From positions 1-9,503 of the forward strand of contig JAYEHK010000159.1 of NCBI GenBank assembly GCA_034659475.1: a DNA stretch of 9,503 nt. Direction: 5' to 3'. Below the pieces are notes generated by a model. It was given only the letters and a program-made list of their open reading frames with translations. It was not told the origin of the DNA and searched no databases. A program made the translations under genes and the position numbers. This DNA comes from JAYEHK01 sp034659475 (GTDB taxonomy: Bacteria > Bacillota > Syntrophomonadia > Syntrophomonadales > Syntrophomonadaceae). Positions 5,888-9,503 of the stretch are shown here, piece after piece (position 1 is the first letter of the stretch; each line of letters opens with the position of its first letter).

Positions 5888-6274
5888 ATGGACAAAACAT
5901 TACAACAATTCGTAGATGAAATGGATCTGAATTTGGATCCCGTTAAAGAAATTTTGGATGGAGACTGGGCTAACCGTATTGAACAATTTATCGCTACTCG
6001 CCCGGTAACAGAAAAAGACCCTGCTTTCGCCAATATGATTGATACATTGGAGGAAGGGATGGAAGAAAGCCTTCATCTGGAAATGAAATCACTGATCGAA
6101 TCATTTGCCCAGGGTATTGAAGATTTAACCAATGACGTGGATCTTGCTGCCATGATTGATGAATTAGGAGAAGATCTAGTAAAGGGTTTGGATGATCTGG
6201 CGGTTGAATTTAACATCTCTGAAGAGAAAGTAATAGCGATCAGCAATGCACTAAAAGATCGTCTGGCCAGCTAA
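5888..6274 (+). CDS. Acidic helical hypothetical protein, 128 aa
   Basis: I do not recognise this protein. It contains 32 Asp/Glu against 10 Lys/Arg and has no cysteine, signal peptide or membrane segment. Strong heptad-like spacing of hydrophobic residues from about 48 to 125 (FANMIDTLEEGMEESL..., LAAMIDELGEDLVKGLDDLAV) predicts several amphipathic helices that probably bundle or bind a partner. The ATG at 5888 is preceded by AAAGGAAAG and CTGGAAG; no other in-frame start is better. A strong terminator follows at 6290-6326. It lies 174 bp after the ferritin-like gene in the same direction, so the two may share a transcript. Codon use and base composition look like those of its neighbours. 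Confidence 0.8.
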   Translation: MDKTLQQFVDEMDLNLDPVKEILDGDWANRIEQFIATRPVTEKDPAFANMIDTLEEGMEESLHLEMKSLIESFAQGIEDLTNDVDLAAMIDELGEDLVKGLDDLAVEFNISEEKVIAISNALKDRLAS

Positions 6275-6289
6275 TCTAACCGGATAATA

Positions 6290-6326
6290 AAAGGGAAGCA
6301 AAAAGATAATATTTTTGCTTCCCTTT
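6290..6326. terminator. Strong rho-independent terminator, probably bidirectional
   Basis: Perfect 15-bp arms (AAAGGGAAGCAAAAA and its complement) flank a 7-nt loop. A/T-rich runs lie on both sides. It ends the transcript of the acidic protein gene (stop at 6274) and could also stop leftward transcripts that run past minC. Confidence 0.9.
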
Positions 6327-6415
6327 ATGTAATTAAATGGTTTATAAAGTTTTTCTAACTTTGTATTGCGTAAAATGTCGAACTATGGGATACTAAATAT
6401 AACCTTCACCCCCTT

Positions 6416-6436
6416 GATAGTATATAATATACTATC
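6416..6436. promoter_or_regulatory. Perfect AT-rich palindrome, possible operator
   Basis: GATAGTATAT and its exact complement flank a single A. It lies in the 215-bp gap between two convergent transcription units. A 21-bp palindrome of this type looks like a repressor site, but no adjacent gene start needs one, so the role is unknown. Confidence 0.4.
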
Positions 6437-6448
6437 ACATTCCCTCTC

Positions 6449-6479
6449 AACATGAGCCGCACAGGTTCATGTTTTTTTT
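6449..6479 (+). terminator. Rho-independent terminator oriented rightward, beside the minC end
   Basis: Arms AACATGAGCC (6449-6458) and GGTTCATGTT (6464-6473) pair with one G-U wobble around GCACA, and eight T (6472-6479) follow on the plus strand. The T-run is placed to stop rightward transcription before it enters the min operon antisense. In the minC direction no U-run follows the stem, so its effect on minC is less certain. Confidence 0.7.
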
Positions 6480-6490
6480 GCGTAAGGGGA

Positions 6491-7138
6491 TCAGGAAAAC
6501 CGTCCTCGTGATATATCGGAGGAGTATTCCTTGATGCAGATATTGTCGTCTGTCGCATAGGCGATCTCTGGATAGGTTGTCTTTTCGAACTCTTCCGAGG
6601 ACCTTGATATTCGGTCGCTGATTCGGAGTTGACGGGGTAGCAGGTTGAGTGCAAAAATATAGGCTTTGTTGTTTCCATAGCAACCTGCATGGGCAATTCC
6701 TTCCAGTTTACCCAATACAATCACATCTCCGCCTGCTGTAATTTCTGCACTTTCATGTACATCTCCCCAGACAATGACGGAACCTGCGCTGTGCACTTTT
6801 TGTCCACTGCGCAGAGTCTTGTATACAATCAGATCACCGTTGCTTCCAGACGGTTTTGACATTTGACTTTTTACAGATTGGCTTGCTGGCTTGTTTTCTA
6901 TGGAACCAGGATTGACAAAATGCATCCCGTAATCAAGACAGATGCGCTGCAGTTCATTGATTTCCTCTGGCGCAAGTCGCTGCAAACCTTCCCCCTGAAA
7001 CAGAATCGGCGATCCTTTGAACAACATCGGGTTGCTGTCAAGTTTTTCCTGCAATAAATATTGCAGTTCTTCCCTTGTCCCGTGGGAAAATACGAATACC
7101 AGATTGTTGTTTAATCCTTTTACATCTAATTTCGCCAA
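6491..7138 (-). CDS. minC: Septum site-determining protein MinC
   Basis: MinC, recruited to the membrane by MinD, blocks FtsZ ring assembly away from midcell. The 215-aa product has the two usual domains. The N-terminal FtsZ-inhibiting domain (about 1-76) is followed by a variable Ser/Lys-rich linker (about 77-100). The C-terminal beta-helix domain (about 101-180) carries the hallmark RSGQ (110-113), then GSVIVWGDV and GGDVIVLGKLEGIAHAG, which form the MinD-binding and dimer surface. The start codon is TTG at 7138; a stop codon lies directly upstream in frame and no ATG occurs until residue 38. Only 7 bp separate it from minE, so translational coupling is likely. Its ribosome site lies within the end of minE. 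A short tail of about 35 residues follows the beta-helix. minC is last in the operon here, whereas minC-minD-minE is the usual order. Confidence 0.95.
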   Translation of the reverse strand: MAKLDVKGLNNNLVFVFSHGTREELQYLLQEKLDSNPMLFKGSPILFQGEGLQRLAPEEINELQRICLDYGMHFVNPGSIENKPASQSVKSQMSKPSGSNGDLIVYKTLRSGQKVHSAGSVIVWGDVHESAEITAGGDVIVLGKLEGIAHAGCYGNNKAYIFALNLLPRQLRISDRISRSSEEFEKTTYPEIAYATDDNICIKEYSSDISRGRFS

Positions 7139-7145
7139 TTATATC

Positions 7146-7391
7146 CTACCTTCCTCTTAAAGGTACACTGATATCCAGCGCGGAATGTCTTCCCTCTGTG
7201 ACAAAGTTTACCTCCGGGTTGCCTTCCACCTCAACATGGCTGCATATCACCGCGATAATTTCTTCTTTTAAGGTTTCCAGTATTTGAGACGAAGCACCCA
7301 TGCGATCGTGGGTAAGTACCACCCGCAGGCGGTCGTTTGCCTGGCTGCGGCTGGACGTCTCTCTGCTAAACAGTTTGCTTAAGAAATCCAA
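7146..7391 (-). CDS. minE: Cell division topological specificity factor MinE
   Basis: MinE stimulates the MinD ATPase and displaces MinC, which restricts the inhibitor to the cell poles. The 81-aa product has the normal length. Residues 1-9 (MDFLSKLFS) form the amphipathic membrane-targeting helix. The MinD-binding segment with DRLRVVLTHDR (about 20-30) and the dimerisation domain (about 36-81), ending ALDISVPL, follow. The start codon is TTG at 7391, preceded by a strong GGAGGGAGGA ribosome site. It lies 19 bp after minD and 7 bp before minC, within one transcript. The presence of MinE indicates an oscillating Min system rather than a static DivIVA-anchored one. Confidence 0.95.
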   Translation of the reverse strand: MDFLSKLFSRETSSRSQANDRLRVVLTHDRMGASSQILETLKEEIIAVICSHVEVEGNPEVNFVTEGRHSALDISVPLRGR

Positions 7392-7410
7392 CTAGTCGTC
7401 CTCCCTCCTC

Positions 7411-8223
7411 TTACCTTCTGGCAAAAAGGTTACGTTTAAGCCGATTCCAGAACCCATCATCCTCTAGGTTCATAATGTCAATGGTTTCGCCCAGCAGACG
7501 CTGAACGATATTTTTAAAGGCATGCCCTGCCATGGAATGATCATCCAGAATAATAGGCTCTCCTCGGTTGGTTGATATGACCACATGTTTGTCCTCGGGT
7601 ACCACACCCAATAGATCAATGCAGAGATGTTCCGTCAAATCTTCAATGCTCAGCATGTCGCCGTTTCTGACCATATCCGGCCGGATTCGGTTGACCAGGA
7701 GTTTGATATCTTTGAATTGAGCTGATTCCAGTATTCCGATAATGCGATCTGCGTCCCGTACCGCTGACACCTCCGGATTGGTAACGACAATGGCCTTATC
7801 TGCTGCCGCCACTGCATTCCTGAATCCTTGTTCAATCCCTGCGGGGCAATCGATAAATATGTAATCAAAATCCTTGCGAAGTTCGTCGCAAATGACCTGC
7901 ACCTGTTCGGAACTGATGTCATCCTTATTGCGCGTTTGAGCAGCAGGCAGCATGTACAGTTCAGGGAAACGTTTATCCTTAACCAGGGCCTGTTTGAGCG
8001 AACACTCTCCCTCTACCACTTGAACGATGTCATAAATCACGCGATTCTCCAGACCCAGTATGAGATCTAGTTTTTTCAGTCCGATATCCAGATCCATGAC
8101 AACCACTTTGTGACCTAATTGCGCCAGACCGGTGCTGACATTGGCAACCGTAGTTGTTTTTCCCACCCCGCCTTTACCGGAGGTTACAACAAAAACCTGG
8201 CATTCTGCCGTCCTTTTTTCCAT
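7411..8223 (-). CDS. minD: Septum site-determining ATPase MinD
   Basis: MinD is a membrane-associated ParA/MRP-type ATPase that carries MinC to the membrane and oscillates with MinE. The 270-aa product shows the deviant Walker A GKGGVGKT (16-23, with signature Lys17), the switch I region DLDIGLKKLDLILG (44-57), Walker B FIDCPAGIE (123-131) and TNPE (148-151). The C-terminus FWNRLKRNLFARR (258-270) is the amphipathic membrane-targeting helix. The ATG at 8223 has a GGGGAGGA ribosome site upstream. It is the first gene of minD-minE-minC and has a good promoter at 8309-8337. All functional motifs are intact. Confidence 0.97.
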   Translation of the reverse strand: MEKRTAECQVFVVTSGKGGVGKTTTVANVSTGLAQLGHKVVVMDLDIGLKKLDLILGLENRVIYDIVQVVEGECSLKQALVKDKRFPELYMLPAAQTRNKDDISSEQVQVICDELRKDFDYIFIDCPAGIEQGFRNAVAAADKAIVVTNPEVSAVRDADRIIGILESAQFKDIKLLVNRIRPDMVRNGDMLSIEDLTEHLCIDLLGVVPEDKHVVISTNRGEPIILDDHSMAGHAFKNIVQRLLGETIDIMNLEDDGFWNRLKRNLFARR

Positions 8224-8308
8224 CTCAAGGTCCTCCCCATACGCTTTGTCCGTCCCTGATCGTCAGTATCGAACATAGACAGCCATTTATTTTAATTTTT
8301 CCCATACA

Positions 8309-8337
8309 AATATAGACACATGTTTATTGTAAATCAA
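8309..8337 (-). promoter_or_regulatory. Predicted sigma-A promoter of the minD-minE-minC operon
   Basis: Read on the minus strand, TTGATT (8337-8332) and TATATT (8314-8309) are exactly 17 bp apart. Transcription would start near 8302, giving a leader of about 80 nt before minD. REP-like units begin about 50 bp upstream of the -35 box. Confidence 0.65.
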
Positions 8338-8384
8338 ATTCCCCGCTGAATAAACTTCTATTTGTGTAAAAAACAAGAATTAAT

Positions 8385-8484
8385 GGTGACCCGAGGACTT
8401 TTGTCGCCTTTGGGGTGACACGGGACGGTACTTTTGTCACCGTTTAACAAATTCAAGAGACAGGGGGACGTTTCATTTTGTCTC
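8385..8484. repeat. Three tandem REP-like hairpins
   Basis: The units are 8385-8408 (GGTGAC...GTCGCC), 8414-8441 (GGTGACA...TGTCACC) and 8457-8484 (GAGACA...TGTCTC). Each has a short stem around a purine-rich half that contains GGAC or GGGACG. They match the pattern of the units at 4616-4842 but are more diverged from each other. Confidence 0.7.
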
Positions 8485-8500
8485 ACCCATGTTTGTTATT

Positions 8501-8561
8501 CGTGTTAAAAGGACGGTCCGAGACTACTGAAAAAGTAGACTCGGACCGTCCTTTTAACACG
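8501..8561. repeat. 61-bp near-perfect palindrome
   Basis: Two 28-bp arms (8501-8528 and 8534-8561), matching at 27 of 28 positions, flank the loop GAAAA. The stem contains GGACGGTCCGAGACTACT. No T-run typical of a simple terminator follows beyond TTTTAACACG within the arm, although the TTTT inside the arm could still allow termination. It resembles the outer arms of the element at 2848-3264. Confidence 0.9.
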
Positions 8562-8578
8562 TATAAACAAGATGAAGG

Positions 8579-8659
8579 ATTAATTAGAAAATAGATTTTT
8601 AATAGACGCGGACGACGCAGACTTTCTGGACTTACACGGACTTTTTTTGTAAGAGGAGA
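8579..8659. repeat. Partial copy of the TTAATTAGAAAATAGG repeat, abutting the cyclase gene
   Basis: ATTAATTAGAAAATAGATTTTTAATAGACGC (starting at 8579) matches the motif at 1292-1323. Like that copy, it continues through AGACTTT-type and TTTTTTGTAAG blocks. The 3' end of the repeat, TTTTTTTGTAAGAGGAG, supplies the ribosome site of the following gene; at 1325-1342 the equivalent bases read TTTTTTGTAAGGGGT. Confidence 0.75.
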
Positions 8660-8665
8660 ATGCGT

Positions 8666-9352
8666 ATGAAAGATCATACTTTTATTACTGAAGAACAATC
8701 TTCTTCCCGTTATGATTTTAAGCAATGGCTGCTTCCGCTTTTTGTCCTTCTGGTCGTTCAATTGGCCGTTATTGTGGGTATATTTGATCGACCGGAGATG
8801 TCCCTGTATGATTCCTGGTTTCGTCTCCAGGGAGCACAGGAACCAGGTAATCAAGTGGTCATCGTGGCACAGGATCAGGATTCCATTAACCGGATTGGTC
8901 CTCCTGCGTGGCCGCGAACGGTACATGCTGAATTGCTTGATAAGCTCAGTGAGGCGCGGGCCGTGGGCTTCGATCTTACCTTCGCGGCGGAAAAGGACCC
9001 TGTTCAGGATCAGGCTTTTGCAGATGGTGCTGTTCCTTTGAAAGTCGCGGTAGGTATCAATACGGGACCTGCGGTGGTGGGAAATGTTGGCTCTCCGGAA
9101 CGAATGGATTATACCCTGATCGGGGAAGACGTCAATCTCGCATCCCGGGTGGAAGCCTTGAGCAAACTCTTTGAGGTCCTGATCGTTATCTGCGAACGAT
9201 CGGTGAACCTATTGCCAGAGGGAGAACTAAAAGATTCTCTCTACCTGCTGGGTGCAGAACAAGTTAAAGGCTTTACTCACCCAATTGCCTGTTATTCCGT
9301 GACAGGGTTGAATCTCTCCTTCCAGAAGTCTACTGATAAGGGGTTCAAATAA
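8666..9352 (+). CDS. Internally deleted CHASE2-domain adenylate/guanylate cyclase, probably inactive
   Basis: The 228-aa frame joins two parts of a much larger protein family (CHASE2 sensor, three membrane helices, class III cyclase). Residues 22-40 form an N-terminal membrane helix. Residues 45-118 are the start of an extracellular CHASE2 sensor domain (SLYDSWFRLQG, WPRTVHAELLDKLSEARAVGFDLTFAE-like). Around residue 120-125 the sequence jumps directly to the end of a cyclase catalytic domain (VAVGINTGPAVVGNVGS and TLIGEDVNLASRVEA, about 126-164). The rest of CHASE2, the later membrane helices and the first half of the catalytic domain, with both metal-binding aspartates, are absent. The NxxxR transition-state residues remain. 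The join keeps the reading frame. I chose ATG 8666 over 8660 because AGAGGAG at 8652-8658 is 7 nt away from it and only 1 nt from 8660. Cyclic nucleotide synthesis is unlikely, since one chain cannot build either metal site. It is best seen as a gene remnant that is still open. Confidence 0.85.
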   Translation: MKDHTFITEEQSSSRYDFKQWLLPLFVLLVVQLAVIVGIFDRPEMSLYDSWFRLQGAQEPGNQVVIVAQDQDSINRIGPPAWPRTVHAELLDKLSEARAVGFDLTFAAEKDPVQDQAFADGAVPLKVAVGINTGPAVVGNVGSPERMDYTLIGEDVNLASRVEALSKLFEVLIVICERSVNLLPEGELKDSLYLLGAEQVKGFTHPIACYSVTGLNLSFQKSTDKGFK

Positions 9353-9404
9353 TATTAATAGAGGAAAGATTCTACTGTCGTAGTAGAGAGATTATGCGTC
9401 ATAA

Positions 9405-9444
9405 AGTTGGTTAGTTGGACAGTTGGTTAGTTGGAACGGTTCAG
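9405..9444. repeat. Third AGTTGGNN 8-bp array
   Basis: Four units, AGTTGGTT, AGTTGGAC, AGTTGGTT and AGTTGGAA, are followed by a degenerate CGGTTCAG. It is the same array as at 1242-1289 and 2691-2730, but without the TTAATTAGAAAATAGG ends. It lies about 50 bp after the truncated cyclase gene. Bases 9445-9503 hold no gene; AAGGAG at 9494-9499 may be the ribosome site of a gene beyond the window. Confidence 0.8.
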
Positions 9445-9503
9445 AAGGGATGTCAATATAATTTCCTCCTCTTACACGGCAGACTATTTCAATAAGGAGT
9501 AAG

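Noticed and set aside
6406..6720. Minus-strand open frames of 104 and 78 codons
   Set aside because: They overlap minC in other frames, and the minC frame shows clear family motifs.
8483..8926. Minus-strand open frame of 147 codons
   Set aside because: It runs antisense through the palindrome, the repeat and the start of the cyclase gene, which has recognisable domains.
9371..9387. Terminator after the truncated cyclase gene
   Set aside because: The 6-bp stem TCTACT/AGTAGA is weak and no T-run follows.
9457..9462. Promoter for a gene beyond the right edge (TATAAT)
   Set aside because: The only nearby -35-like hexamer, TTGGAA at 9431, is 20 bp away and belongs to the repeat array, so support is too weak.

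Overview
The window looks like a chromosomal stretch of a low-to-moderate GC, anaerobic, Gram-positive-lineage bacterium (Firmicutes; a Negativicutes or Peptococcaceae-like member is my best guess). The reasons are strong AGGAGG-type ribosome sites, sigma-A-like promoters, a pyruvate,phosphate dikinase regulatory protein, a complete MinCDE set and many dispersed intergenic palindromes. The lineage is inferred from gene content and not proven. No rRNA, tRNA, CRISPR array or transposase gene was found.

Layout from left to right. A terminator (201-227) follows ppsR (242-1072, minus). A 254-bp repeat with terminal inverted repeats (1201-1454) sits next to a subtilase gene (1458-2576, minus). Upstream of that gene lies a gene-free stretch of about 900 bp (2577-3504). 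It holds a second copy of the same repeat family, a tandem 18-mer, and a 417-bp element with long imperfect inverted arms. Next come a 36-aa membrane peptide gene (3505-3615, plus) and a radical SAM gene (3680-4558, minus). After it are an 80-bp tandem duplication with REP-like hairpins (4616-4842) and a 29-aa membrane peptide gene (4868-4957, minus). Two plus-strand genes follow: a probable ferritin-like helical protein (5144-5713) and an acidic helical protein of unknown function (5888-6274), ended by a strong terminator. The cell-division operon minD-minE-minC runs on the minus strand (8223 to 6491) from a clear promoter at 8309-8337. Right of it are three more REP-like hairpins, a 61-bp near-perfect palindrome, and another repeat copy that runs into the ribosome site of an internally deleted CHASE2/nucleotide-cyclase gene (8666-9352, plus). 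The window ends in repeat sequence and a possible ribosome site for an unseen gene.

Functionally, only minD-minE-minC is a clear working unit: it places the division septum at midcell. The other genes appear independent. The most distinctive aspect of the window is its repeats. At least three families (the TTAATTAGAAAATAGG / AGTTGGNN family, the REP-like GGGACGGT hairpins and the GGTCCGAGAC palindromes) fill almost every intergenic space. They bracket the subtilase gene and the truncated cyclase gene, which suggests that they have shaped this region by insertion and recombination. I did not find convincing evidence of a new multi-gene system. The best leads are the 417-bp structured element, the two small membrane peptides and the ferritin-like/acidic gene pair.
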